This document shows positions 20,911-33,250 of a stretch of 64,000 nucleotides of DNA, one piece after another (position 1 is the stretch's first letter; every line of letters starts with the position of its first letter). Below the pieces are notes generated by a model, which was given only the letters and a program-made list of their open reading frames with translations, searched no databases and was not told the DNA's origin. The translations under genes were made by a program, and so were the position numbers. This stretch comes from Nautilus pompilius (Eukaryota > Mollusca > Cephalopoda > Nautilida > Nautilidae): assembly GCA_018389105.1 (NCBI GenBank), contig JACATO010001432.1:118237-182236 (forward strand), written 5' to 3'.

Positions 20911-23602
20911 TTGTCAGTAAACATCGTTCGAAAGTTTAGTTCTTTTTCATAAGAAAGTAATTAAGATGACAGCAACAACAACAAGGAAGAAGCGATGCCC
21001 ATTAATTTGCTTATATATTTTATAGATGATGGCCGATCAATGGACTTCAAAAAAGAATAAAATTGTACTAAAGTAAAAAAAAACATAACTAAAGATAAGT
21101 TGATATTTTGAGGTTTTTGTTTAATATCTTTCATCTCATTTTTCAAGTCAAAGAACCTCAAAAGGCACTAATTTTCTCGATGTATTTGTTTTTAAATGAT
21201 TTACTTGACCTTATCACAAAATTTATAATACGTTTTTTGTTCAATGATAATTTCCATAACTTACAAAGATGTAAGAGCAGTGCTATAGCTCTCCTGTCAA
21301 GAAAAGCACAAAACATTGTGTGCGTTATAGTAGTGCAGAGAGATGTTTGGCGTCATAGTTGTGCAATCGTGGAATAGCCAATCGCTTCTGACGCCACTAC
21401 ACTTCCTAAAACGGCAGGAGAGAATTTAATTAATGCGGTTAAGATTCGTGAAGAATAATTTTAGCATTAACCCTACCCCCCCTAAAATAACGTTCCTTTA
21501 TTTAAAGATGTTCTATGGTAGTTTAACTGAGCGATTACAAGAGAAAAGTTAAGTGATAACGATGTAATTCCGCCGCTGTACCTATTTTTTCTCCATTTCT
21601 GAAATGATTTTAAACGTTGATACAGAAGCACTCAGAGCGAATAACAGGGGGACACAACTCCTGGCGTAACTGGCCAACACCAAACGAATTAATCTGAAAA
21701 GGGGGCCTAACACAATTACTGGGGAAAAACAAGTGACGTCACATAACATATTTCCGACCTCCCCTGGTGGTGTTACTTATGCGTCTTTGGCAGTGTTAAG
21801 AAACGACTCCTGTTCTGTGATTGTGAACGCGTGATGTTCTTCAGTAAAGGGATCATAAGCGACGTTAATTTTGTACTCTCTATATACTGTGTGCACTTTC
21901 AATATTGTTTCCATTACTCTACATGCATTTTAAAGACTCGAAGACAGGGGACGGTACTTTCTACCATGTACAACAATGACGTCAAGACGTACTGTTTTGC
22001 GTAGTGCCCCACGTGAGATTTCTGAAATATAAGACAAATTTCCATTAAAAGCCGAAGAAGGGATTTTGTGCCTGATTTTGCCTTTTGTTTTCCAAACGGT
22101 GGCCAGTCTGTATGCTAGGGATTACCTTCAAGTATGGCGGACGCTGTAGTCCTTAGATACGGAAGGAGTTTAGAGAAGCCGAAGAAAACTCGGGCTGATG
22201 AACCGATTTGGAGGAGAAACCGTGCTGCTGGCTGGAAGGTTGCCAAGCAGATTAGTTTTCGCTAGAATTGATCCCACGCCTCCAGCCAAAGAGAAACGTA
22301 GTTTTTTAAACTGTCTAGCTTATAGAACGTTCTAAGTTAGTAATGCAGATCATTCTTAAAATAAATTATTACTAACTCGACTGAACACTTGTTAATGAGA
22401 GGAACTTCCTTACAGATGATCATAAGATGAATTAAAGTTGAGCGCAACAAGTTAGGAAGAAACACTTTTCTGAAGGTATTTTCTCTACAAGACGGATACA
22501 CATAGAAACCGGCACGTGTATATATATATGTGTATATGTAATATATATATTTAGATTTAGTTGAACGTTAAAAAAACACAATTAGTAAATGTAACACATT
22601 CACGAATAGTTGCAGACATATTTATGCAAATATTAATCGCCTACGGGAAGAGCTAACTTTAAACGGCAGATTATAAAATGTCTACAAAAGAAAAAAAATT
22701 ATAACATGTTTTTAAAATATGTAGTAGATCAGATATGATCTATGGTAATATCTGCAGTATTTCTATGATAACCATAATTATAAAAAAAACAATGAAAAAC
22801 TTCCAAGTCTGAGGCTAATATAGCAGCACCCAGTGAAGAATTTCGCCAAAGTTCTTTAGCGACAAGAGTTCTACTGGAGAAATGGAAGCCTAGTTATAAG
22901 TTGCTCATTAAAATAATAGCGATGTTTTATCTAACTTTTAATAAGTTAGTAAATCACCGGCAAGAGTAGTCATTACTGATAGCATAAATCAGTATAAGAA
23001 TGGTATTGACGACCATGTCTGATCCCTTCGGGGATGGATAATCCTTGCACCAGCTATCATGTCTCGTGCCGTTTTTGTGAATAGAGATTAAACGTTTGCT
23101 CTGTAACCCATGTACTAAATTATTGTCTGTTGTACTAAACTACAGTAGAACTTTCGTAAATGTTATTTACAGAATTCAAGACGGCAGTTTGACTTAAAGT
23201 CATGTCCGCGTAGCCATTCTTTCCGCTTGGTCTGCGCAGGTAACAGTGCACTAAGGCTCAGCTTTAACAACTGCTGCCGTAAAAATCAAAAGACCATCTT
23301 CACTCGGCATTTACTATCTTCCATATTTAAAATGGTTCTTTTCACGTTCTAAGTTTGCTATTAAAGCTGAGATAAAGATAAAGCTTTGCTCTGGTGACTT
23401 TCGATGCCAGCGGTCTTTCTGATGACATCTCGTGAAAAGGGAGGGGAGGAACCGTTCGGGTGCTGCAGCTAACTACAGGGACATCCCTGGAGGGGGGATA
23501 AATAGGAAGGGTGGCGGCAGAAGATGGGTAAATGCTAACCCGCTAATCTGTTAGTTCTGCCAGAGCTCAGTTGCATACGACTCCACCCGAGTACCCGCTT
23601 AC
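20911..23602. other. Intergenic, no gene recognised
   Basis: CpG-richer than the first 20 kb. A short TA/TG run lies near 22520-22550. There are two isolated TGACGTCA-type sites (21734, 21977). No coding region could be supported. Confidence 0.5.
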
Positions 23603-23878
23603 CTGGGGTGCAGGATCGCGGAAACGGGCTTAGATCTGCTGATCCCTGTAACATGGACATTAAAAACGAACACATGGTGATCCCGAGGGTCTTCCTTGAG
23701 AGCCACCAACTCGAGTTTGACCAGAACGAATAACGAGGGCCAGGTATCTTTCTGCAAACACCTGGACAGCCTCACGAGGATCGGCAGTTCATCCACCCGG
23801 CGCTCACCCTCCCAGCCACGCCCAAGATCTCTCTCCGAAAACGTGGATGTTGGCACCAGGTAAACGACGGTTACCGAG
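23603..23878 (-). CDS. Possible isolated coding exon, family unknown
   Basis: On the - strand an acceptor (CTTCCCATACACCTATTAG) precedes 276 bp, open throughout in one frame, ending at CACCCCAG|GTAAGCG, a strong donor. Both ends are in phase 2, so the exon is symmetric. It encodes VTVVYLVP ... GWEGERRVDELPILVRLSRC ... LFVLVKLELVALKED ... VFVFNVHVTGI, with alternating hydrophobic residues suggesting beta strands. I do not recognise the family and found no partner exon, so this may be a chance frame. The GC content is above its surroundings. Confidence 0.35.
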
Positions 23879-25022
23879 CTAATAGGTGTATGGGAAGACG
23901 CCCGACATTTATCAGTTCATGGGGCCGGTTCGTGTCAATTGCAAGTTTTCTGCAGTCAGGAATTTTGTAGAGAAACGGGACAATTTATAAGGAAAGAAAG
24001 GAATTTGAGAGCACTCACTCGTGGAAAGAGGTTGTTTATGAACAAGAATGAGGTACTAAGTATATTCTCTGCATGGAAATTCTTCTGCAACTGTCAGAAG
24101 AAAATAAACTCAGTGATGCCAATTTTGCGCATTCATCAACTGTAGCTTGCAATCGCTTTTCTGAAAATCGTCACGTGAATAAAGTTAATTATTTTTTGCT
24201 CTGTGATTGTTTTGTCGTTGCTTTTTTTTAACAGTATTTTTCGAAACAATAGGCAGCATCGATCAATGGAAAAGGAAATGCATTAACTTGTTCCTTACTC
24301 ATAAATATACGCGCGTAATTGAAGCCATTCTCAAAATTCTCCGCTTGATGAGTTTGGGACGGTTTGTTCCGAGGGCAGGCGATCGCGAAGAGAACCCGGC
24401 TGGATCTGGCGAAGTTCGGCTTTCAAGTTAATCAAAAACGATTTAAAGTTCGCTCGGCTACGGTTCAACTGAGAAAAATCCGACAGCGGGAAACCCAGGT
24501 ACCGCCAGATATTTAAATGATTTCATCCCGGTAGCGCTATTAGAAACACCTGCTCGGTTCATCTCCGAATCAGGTATTTCGGAAGTTGGGGGTGTCATTG
24601 ATATAATATGGCATTAGTGTCAGCAGCCCGAAAACTTCACGATGAGGGGGACCGTTTGGTTATCGATCAGGTATCCAGAGCTGGACGAAGAACGGCTGTT
24701 ACCAAATCCGAGCTGCGAGAGATCGCCCAGTGGCTCTGCACGAATTCCTGCCGTTCGTGCGCATTTCTACCAACCGAGTGTTGCTGAGGTTCTGAGATAT
24801 TACAGGCTTTATGCTGCTACAATAAAGACGGAAGAGGGCGGCGAGCATGAACACTTGTTCAGCGCCCTTATCTGTAAATTCTATGTGCAGATCGACTTTA
24901 CTTACCTCTATTTATTCAGTAAAGTCGAGCTTGAAGATCAGACTGTGAGCGCCGAATGTAAGCCAACGTTTGGAGGTTAGAAACTTTCCCTCATTTGATG
25001 GTTTTCCGGCGGTTCTGGCAAA
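23879..25022. other. Intergenic, no gene recognised
   Basis: Several short open frames (for example 24642-24980 on +) have no recognisable features. A donor-like AGAG|GTAAGT on the - strand near 24906 could end a non-coding exon. Confidence 0.4.
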
Positions 25023-25174
25023 TTCGCTGATGGTTGACAACAAGAAAATTAACGAAACTTAAAAAAAAAATAATCTAAACCAACCTGTGACTGTGGTGAT
25101 CTATCTACCGTTTACTTCATCTTACGTTAATTAGGCTGATTTGTACTGAAAAGGCGACACAAAGCAAATAAGAT

Positions 25175-25464
25175 CCTTCTCTCTCTCTGTACTGACGTCA
25201 TATCTCTCTGCTCTCTCTATACTGACGTCATGTCTCTATATATACTGACGTCATGTCTCTCTCTATACTGACGTCATGTCTCTATATATACTGACGTCAT
25301 GTCTCTATATATACTGACGTCATGTCTCTCTATATATACTGACGTCATGTCTCTATATATACTGACGTCATGTCTCTATATATACTGACGTCATGTCTCT
25401 CTCTATATATTGACGTCATGTCTCTCTCTATATACTAACGTCATGTCTCTCTCTATATACTGAC

Positions 25465-25500
<36 letters not shown>
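25175..25500 (+). repeat. Tandem array around CTGACGTCATGTCTCT
   Basis: About a dozen units of roughly 23-26 bp, each with ACTGACGTCATGTCTCT and a TATA-type spacer of variable length, ending in (CT)n. The core TGACGTCA is the palindromic CRE/ATF consensus. Confidence 0.95.
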
Positions 25501-25502
<2 letters not shown>

Positions 25503-25543
25503 TCCTTTTATTCTAGTTTCTCTGAATTTCTTAATTTCCATGA

Positions 25544-26651
25544 GCATGAAGAGTGTTCTGGAATATTATAGCATTTAAAGAAAGGCTGGTCTAAGAGTAG
25601 AGAATTTTAAAACAGTCTAGTGCATTCAGGAGCGCTTTGAAACGTAATCAAAAGAGGAATTTTGGGGAAGAAGCCATTTTCGTACAGTGCAATAATCAAA
25701 GGGTCTGATGGACCCTGCTTTAAAATAGAATCTTCTCCAGCTAGTAATTTACTTCGAAACTAAATTAATTTTTTTTTAAATTAATTTGTTGTTTGGGTAA
25801 ATCATATAGGACAGATCCCTAAAGTAAATATTTTGGTGCGAGAGAAGCAAATTTTCGGTTTTGTTTTGTCGTTTGATTTCCGTCTCCCAGTCTCTGTCTG
25901 TCTGTCTGTCTGTTTGTCTGTCCGGTTGTCTCGATCTCTCTCGTCGACGGCCAGATGCAGTTGCAGCGACTTTGACTGCAGCGTAAAAAGAGTCAACCGC
26001 CAGCTCGCCTCAGCCACTCGAATTTATACGTTCCGGCTGCTCACGAGCGTCGATCGATCAGTGCGTCTCATTAATTCAGCCAGCTGATCAATACGTGTGC
26101 AAATCGTCTTGGCGCCGTAATCTGGGGGAAGGAAAATGTGGGAGTATTCCGCGGCTGGGTTTACCCCGGGTACCTAGTCAGCATAATTAAGCCACCAATC
26201 GGGTCCCACCGCACAACGCGCGCGAGCCTCCTTTTTATTATCATCATTAATTACTTTTAATTCCCCCAGCACGTCTGTATCTGGTGGTTAGCACGGCGGC
26301 GAGGGTGTTTCCTGAAACTTCCACCCTTCTACAGCAGCCTATTATTTTGGAATATTCCCATGGAGACAAACAATCGCAACGCTTCTCTGATCCCCTCTAA
26401 CTTCTGTCCAGGACTCATTAAGCACAGCAGAGATTAGGATAATCGTACCATGGATCATCTTCCGGTGGATTCCTTCCCCCTAATGCTGCTTAAAAGGAAC
26501 AAAATACAGTAGTCTGGCTGTTAATGTTACATTATAACTCGCAGTATATTGTATTGAAAATCAACCAGTATGTTTTTGGCATTCCTTGAAACGCTATAGC
26601 TGAAATATAGATATATATTAATGAAGAAATTATAAAATTTATAAGTATAAG
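25544..26651. other. GC-rich spacer of the inverted repeat, possible regulatory DNA
   Basis: Contains (CTGT)n at 25891-25925 and a non-repetitive stretch (about 25930-26500) with several homeodomain-type sites (CATAATTAAGCC, CATTAATTACTTTTAATT, GATTAGGATAATC). No supportable ORF. It looks unlike the flanking satellites and may be a conserved non-coding element; this is inference. Confidence 0.3.
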
Positions 26652-26694
26652 TCATGGAAATTAAGAAATTCAGAGGAAATAGAATAAAAGAAGA

Positions 26695-27695
26695 CAGAGA
26701 GAGAGAGATGACGTCAGTATAGAGAGAGAGATATAACATCAGTATATATATATATATATAGAGAGATGATGTCAGTACAGAGCGAGCAGAGAGAGATGAC
26801 GTCAATATAGAGACAGACATTACGTCAGTGTGTAGAGAGATATGACGTCCGTATAGAGAGAGACATGACGTCAGTATATATAGAGAGATGATGTCAGTAC
26901 AGAGAGAGAGAGAAGGATCTTATTTGCTTTGTGTCACCTTTAAAATTTATAAGTATAAGTCATGGAAATTAAGAAATTCAGAGGAAATAGAATAAAATAA
27001 GACAGAGAGAGAGAGAATGATGTCAGTTCAGAGCGAGCACAGAGAGAGAGATGACGTCAGTATAGAGAGAGATGACGTCAGTATATAGAGAGAGACATGA
27101 CGTCAGTATATATAGAGAGATATAACATCAGTATATATATATATATAGAGATGATGTCAGTACAGAGCGAGCAGAGAGAGATGACGTCAATATAGAGACA
27201 GACATTACGTCAGTGTGTAGAGAGATATGACGTCCGTATAGAGAGAGACATGACGTCAGTATATATAGAGAGATGATGTCAGTACAGAGAGAGAGAAGGA
27301 TCTTATTTGCTTTGTGTCACCTTTTCAGTACAAATCAGCCTGATTAACGTAAGATGAAGTAAACGGTAGATAGATCACCACAGTCACAGGTTGGTTTAGA
27401 TTTTTTTTTTTTAAGTTTCGTTAATTTTCTTGTTGTCAACCATCAGCGAAGCCGCGAAGTTAGTATATAGAGAGAGACATGACGTCAGTATATATAGAGA
27501 GATATGACGTCAGTATAGAGAGAGACATGACGTCAGTATATATAGAGAGATATGACGTCAGTATATAGAGAGAGACATGACGTCAGTATATAGAGAGAGA
27601 TATGACGTCAGTATAGAGAGAGATATGACGTCAGTATATATAGAGAGAGACATGACGTCAGTATAGAGAGAGAGATATGACGTCAGTATAGAGTA
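26695..27695 (-). repeat. Tandem arrays around AGAGACATGACGTCAGTATA
   Basis: Three blocks (26695-26930, 27000-27295, 27460-27695) carry the reverse complement of the 25175-25500 unit. The third block lies outside the inverted-repeat homology. Unit spacing varies because the GA and TA stretches differ in length. Confidence 0.95.
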
Positions 27696-30600
27696 TACTG
27701 GTCATAAGGTACAATGCATTCTTTTCTGAGTTCAGAGCACTCGTGTTTACCATAAAGGTAATTTAATAATATATGTCCGTCAGATCCTGGCTGGTAGTCA
27801 ATGCTACAAAAAGCCTGGTAGTTCCAGTATTAGGTAAGCGTTCCGGTTGTTGATAAAGACCTTCCCAGATGCATGTACTGTGTTGTCTGCAACAGGGAAC
27901 GAAAAGCTCATCTTCTTTGGTTGTTTGCAGGTTCGTACCTCTCTTACGTAAATACTATCAAGAGGCAGAAGGTTTTCCACGCTGAGATCGCTTTAAAATG
28001 ACACGGGACTTGAGACAAAGGATTATTTCCTATTGTTTAAAATGTGTCATTAATTTCGTAAACCAATTAGAACGCGTTACCTGGAGAAAACGTCTTGGTA
28101 TTAAAGGCCGTTTTCATCCCCACCTTTGCGACTTTTCTTCATTTTTAGATGCTAAACTTACATTTTAAAATCTGTTATAAAATTAAATCTTTCCGTTTTT
28201 CTTTTTCTTTTTATTAAAAACTCAAATGATCCAAGATTAGTACTTAAAAAGTATATTTTACTTTGAGTTTATCTAATTTGTTCAATCGTTTTGAGACTCC
28301 CTGCTTATAATGAATTCAGTGCATTCACTTTGTCGAGTAAATAACTGGACTGAATTCTAACAAATCGAGTTTCTAAAACCGTATACTTATTCATACCTTT
28401 AGTTACCGTCAACTCCACTGGTATTCATTTTAACTTTCTTTTTCAAATAAAAATCATAATTTGCAAGCGAAAATTATTTCACCCAGAAAATCTTAATTAA
28501 TCACAGGTGGTAACCGATTTCACCAAATAAGTGGTGACTGATCTACTGACAGTTCTTACCCCTGTAAATCAGTGACTTATCATATTTCTCCTGCTTAACT
28601 TTCTACAAACATTAAAACGGTTTTTGTAAGAAGCCAAAATCGCTAAGATTTGTTTGTTTATAATTATTTTACGCTGCGAATTAGGTTTGGTTAAACATTT
28701 TTATATCATAAACAAATTTAATAACGTTAATGATTTACTTTTCAAATTATTGATCATTTTTATAATTTAAAGCACAAATTGTAAATTGCTAACAAACGTT
28801 TACATTCTTTTAGCCAATTTTAAAAGTAAAGATTAGAAAAACTAATAATTAATATACTTTTTATTTAAAAGTATTTAAACTCTCAATGTATATCAGTGTA
28901 TGGACTTACTCAGTATTTATCCATTATAAATTGTAAAAAAAAGATGTTAGTATAATTAGCTTTGAATTATTTAAAAAAGCAAAACAAAAATCATCACAAC
29001 TTGAATTTTTGTTGCCTCTGAGAAGAACATCAAAAGGTTTTTATCATTTGTTTATTTAGCCAGATTATGAGCTATTTGCTAATTCCGTTTTGTAAAGTTC
29101 TACACAGAAGTTGTCGCGGTGTTTATAACAGTTTCTCTGCCTTCTTTGAGGGCTGAGCCGCGTTATGCGAGTGGAGACCAATTACTTGTTTTCTACCAGA
29201 TTCGTCTTCCTAATCGATGCATTGTTGCCTTGGCGATATCTTTATCTCTTTAAAAATGTTTACTACGAGACGCTTCTCTAGGGTCCAAACAAATGGAAGT
29301 CAGCTGGGGCAAGGGCTGAACCGCAGGTTGGACGGTGTAGAACGTCAAACGTAAACGCTGTGATGGCTTCCATTCTTTCGGTTACTTTCTAAAGCTGGCA
29401 GAATTTCTCATGGCTGTCTGATCACAGTCAGTTCTTATATGCTTCAAGGATAAAACCGGGCTGGAGAGGCTGGGAGCCCGGGTTCGATTCTCGGTCGGAT
29501 GCGTACGTACCTTCTTGACAGTGTTTCTCCTCATCAGCAGCTCGTTATGCATTTCCTCTGGGCTCTCTCCCCCCCCTCCTGCACAACTAAGTACGAATTT
29601 CCCTCCAGTACTCGAAAGTGACGCAAGATAGGCAGCGCCCCCTCGTGGATAACTGCGCCACTACCATCCATGATCAGAACGTGGGGAGGGAGGGAGAGAA
29701 AGAGAGAGAGAGTGAAAGAGACTGGAAACCATCATTAAGTATTTGCGTTCCTGTCACCATCTTTCTTTTTATCGAGTACTCGTTTAATTCTACACAATAT
29801 GTGCAGCGTCATATCGTTATCGATAACTAATGATAAAGAATTCCCACTCGAGGCTCGACAGGATATCTCTTTGAACTATCGCTAACGTCGAATTTGAAGT
29901 GTATTTCGGAGGTGATAAAAGCGTCGCAAGAGTCAGGTGCTTCCTTCGTTAGACATCCAGTCGTGAGTCGAAAAATTTTACGGTATCCTAACTCTCATTC
30001 TCGATTACCTCGTTGCTCGAAGAACTGCTTAGTTTTCTTTTAGTAAAACAAACTTGACTTGCGATCTCATCCACGGGGAGAAATTCCGCGTATTGAATTT
30101 TTGGATCGCTGAAGTTACATATGAATACATCGATCTTTGTCAGGCAAAAGGTGGCATATAATAAATATTAGTACTGCAAAAGAGTGGGATCACATGACGG
30201 CTAACGTCAGAACTCTACACGTTTAATTAACTATTTAAATATGTGTTTGACAGTAGTTTACGTAACCCCGATAAACAGCAATAATAACTTGGCCCCTTAA
30301 AGTCTGGGAATATTTACAGAGCTAGTTTTTATTAATACCACTTCAACAAAAACAGACAGTAAAATTTAAAGGAAAACAGGAAGCAAAAACAATATCGGAA
30401 AGAAGATGAAAAACTAAACTTAAATACATTTTAAAAAAATTATTTTTTAAAAAGAAAATTATTAATAGTTATGAAATGTAAATCATTAAAACAAAAAGTT
30501 TGCCTTATTGCACCATACTAATGAATAATTATGTTGCCTATGCTAGGAAAATTCCATATTCAGAATTACGGATCCATAGAGTGTCCTTCTAGTCTTTCAT

Positions 30601-32159
30601 TAATCGTGGCCGCACAAAAGAAACATAGGTACTTTTAAAGTGCTATTGCGATTTTCCAAAAAAAAAAAGTATCGCGTTTTGAGATAATCGCAAGAAAGTA
30701 ACTCGAACGATTATCAGGGTTATCCCCGGACCAATAGAATTCCACTTTGCACCAGATAAATTATCAGGAAAAATTGCTGCACTTCTACATATTCGCCACC
30801 CGAAAGATCTAAAAGGAAATTCCTAAATGGCATCCGCAAGATACATAACCATCAAAAGGCGGAAGATGTCACGCAAATACCTGTTCTTCATTTCATCCAG
30901 GTAAAAAACGAGCTCGATGGCTAATGACAGTAAGTAGCTGACTTCGTTATCTTTCCCGAGGAATTCTTTTTGTCGCTTCACTGAATAAGGCATTCTGGGA
31001 AAAGAGAAGAGGCGGACGGAAGTCCAAAAGAAATCTACCGGAAGTCTCCCTCAAAAGTCACTAAAGGTCAGACGTGCTTGTGTGCGGTATCAGGCGTTAT
31101 ACTAGTGATGCTTTATCAATTGGCATTAGTCTGAAGAAGTTTGTAGGTTCTTTGTGGGGAAGCAGTCGGCGCATTAACGCGCAATGAGATGGTCAATTCT
31201 AGCCGATGGTTTTGTGACCACTTCAAACGACTGGCGGAAAGTCGCTGCTGCCATAGATAATTATTCCCGAAGCGAAATAAAAAAAAAAGACTTTGACGTC
31301 AAGAGTTTCAGCTGCTGCCGTACATCCGTGAATATAAAATTATCCTTTGTGTTTTCGCTCATTTTCTTGTTCAACCCCGTGGGCAGGGGAAATTATCCCT
31401 TTACGCTTTGGGCCGCTGTCTCTCTCTCTCCATTAATCAGGAGGCTAAATTCCGCCGTAAGTCCGTCAGCCAAGCGGCAGACATCCGATTCGATCCAGCG
31501 CCGAGAGAAAACGTCTGTATCCGGCGAAACGGGTATTTTCGCCGGTCTTATTCGGGACCGCGGCAGGAAGGGGTCGGGGTAGACATCAAAGGCTCGTAAA
31601 TACCGACCGCGATAATCGAGCCCGCTGCTGGTGTGCTGACGTGTGCAATGGGGCGTTTAATGTCGAAGATTTGTGTGGTGGAAGAAACTCGACCCCTGCT
31701 GGAAAGACCCGAGTCTCCAGATATACGCAGTAGATCCCGCTTTTACAGCGAACGGCTAATGGTCGCCCGTCTCGGCCTTGAAACGAAGAGGAATTCCAAT
31801 TTGAAGAAAAAGGTTAACGAAAGCTAAATAATGTTTATTTAGGTCTTAATGTTTTCTTTTTAAAAAGTATGACGGCGAAACGGTTATCGAGAACAGACGG
31901 GAAAGCAACTCAAAGGAACAATTTCTAAAAACTCCATTAGAAGGACATTCGAAAGACACCGTCTGTCTCACGCCATCCAGATCGCACAGCGGTGACTGTG
32001 ATTCCCGAGCCTAGAACATCATAACGAGCATGCGCTGTGCCCGATTAGGGGGGGGTCCGACAGTCTAGCGTCACCATCCAAGATGAGGAAGCGTCCGTGC
32101 TTCGTTAGCCCCCGTGACCCCATCGTGCCGGATGTGTTTTAAGGGACCTACCGAAGGAC
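27696..32159. other. Intergenic, no gene recognised
   Basis: Mostly AT-rich with a CpG-richer patch at about 31,400-31,800. Two overlapping open frames there (31184-31827) have no recognisable domain. A SINE-like head lies near 29455. Confidence 0.45.
29455..29590 (+). mobile_element. tRNA-derived SINE fragment (forward)
   Basis: The B-box GGGTTCGATTCTCGG is followed by GTGTTTCTCCTCATC and a pyrimidine-rich tail, similar in layout to the SINE at 44005. Confidence 0.45.
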
Positions 32160-32265
32160 CCACTAGAACGTCACAACCGAACGTTCCCGACTGGGAATTG
32201 ACTCAGGCCCCAGACCTTAATGGCTCCGTAGACTAACCACTGGACCACTGCGTGTTCTTGATATA
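32160..32265 (-). mobile_element. tRNA-derived SINE head (reverse)
   Basis: On the - strand, GCAGTGGTCCAGTGGTTAGT (A-box region) is followed by CTGAGTCAATTCCCAG (B-box region) 40 bp on. The head matches 20795-20830. Confidence 0.55.
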
Positions 32266-32509
32266 TCGGACACACTCCGGTAATTAGAACTGCTACTCTA
32301 ACGTTACTTATTAGAGAACTGAATAGACGTCATTTATAATTTCTTCTAATTTTAGTTTTCTATTTGTGGGGATACTATTGAAGTTTTGTGTCCTTATATT
32401 GTGGCAGTTGTAACTATGAACTCTCCAATAAAATATCCCACACTTCATTTATCAGCGTATAAGGCCTCCTACGAAAACTAGGCAATCTTATAAACCTACT
32501 ACATTCAGC

Positions 32510-33250
32510 CACGTGTACCAGCTAATGGTGTAGGCATATTACTTTCGGTCACGTGTACCAGCTAAAGGTGTAAGCATATTACTTTCGGTCACGTGTACCA
32601 GTTTAAAGTGTAAGCATATTACTTTCGGTCACGTGTACCAGCTAAAGGTGTAGGCATATTACTTTCGGTCACGTGTACCAGCTAAAGGTGTAGGCATATT
32701 ACTTTCGGTCACGTGTACCAGCTAAAAGTGTAGGCATATTACTTTCGGTCACGTGTACCAGCTAAAGGTGTAAGCATATTACTTTCGGTCACGTGTACCA
32801 GCTAAAGGTGTAAGCATATTACTTTCGGTCACGTGTAGCAGTTTAAAGTGTAAGCATATTACTTTCGGTCACATGTACCAGCTAATGGTGTAGGCATATT
32901 ACTTTCGGTCACGTGTACCAGCTAAAGGTGTAGGCATATTATTTTCGGTCACGTGTACCAGCTAAAGGTGTAGGCATATTACTTTCGGTCACGTATACCA
33001 GCTAAAGGTGTAGGCATATTACTTTCGGTCACGTATACCAGCTAAAGGTGTAGGCATATTACTTTCGGTCACGTGTACCAGCTAAAGGTGTAGGCATATT
33101 ACTTTCGGTCACGTGTACCAGCTAAAGGTGTAGGCATATTACTTTCGGTCACGTGTACCAGCTAAAGGTGTAAGCATATTACTTTCGGTCACATGTACCA
33201 GCTAAAGGTGTAGGCATATTACTTTCGGTCACGTGTACCAGTTAAAGATA
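32510..33250. repeat. 40-bp minisatellite containing CACGTG
   Basis: About 18 tandem copies of a 40-bp unit, GGTCACGTGTACCAGCTAAA followed by GGTGTAGGCATATTACTTTC. Copies differ at a few positions (GTAGGC/GTAAGC, AAAGG/AATGG). Most retain the CACGTG E-box palindrome inside GGTCACGTGTACC. Confidence 0.97.

Larger units (their letters stand above)
25023..27450. repeat. Large inverted repeat with GACGTCA arrays in both arms
   Basis: The left arm (25023-25543) and right arm (26652-27450) are inverted copies. TTCGCTGATGGTTGACAACA and the following 150 bp reappear nearly unchanged as the reverse complement ending at 27450. The inner ends (CTGAATTTCTTAATTTCCAT) also match. The spacer is 25544-26651. 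The right arm is longer because a block was duplicated (26633-26940 and 26941-27322). It could be a fold-back element, an inverted duplication or an assembly artefact. No transposase is seen. Confidence 0.85.

Noticed and set aside
31184..31827. 132-, 63- and 64-codon frames on the + strand
   Set aside because: Overlapping frames in a GC-rich patch without recognisable domains; insufficient for a gene call.
32510..33250. Direct repeats resembling a CRISPR array
   Set aside because: There are no unique spacers between repeats, and the genome is eukaryotic. It is a minisatellite.
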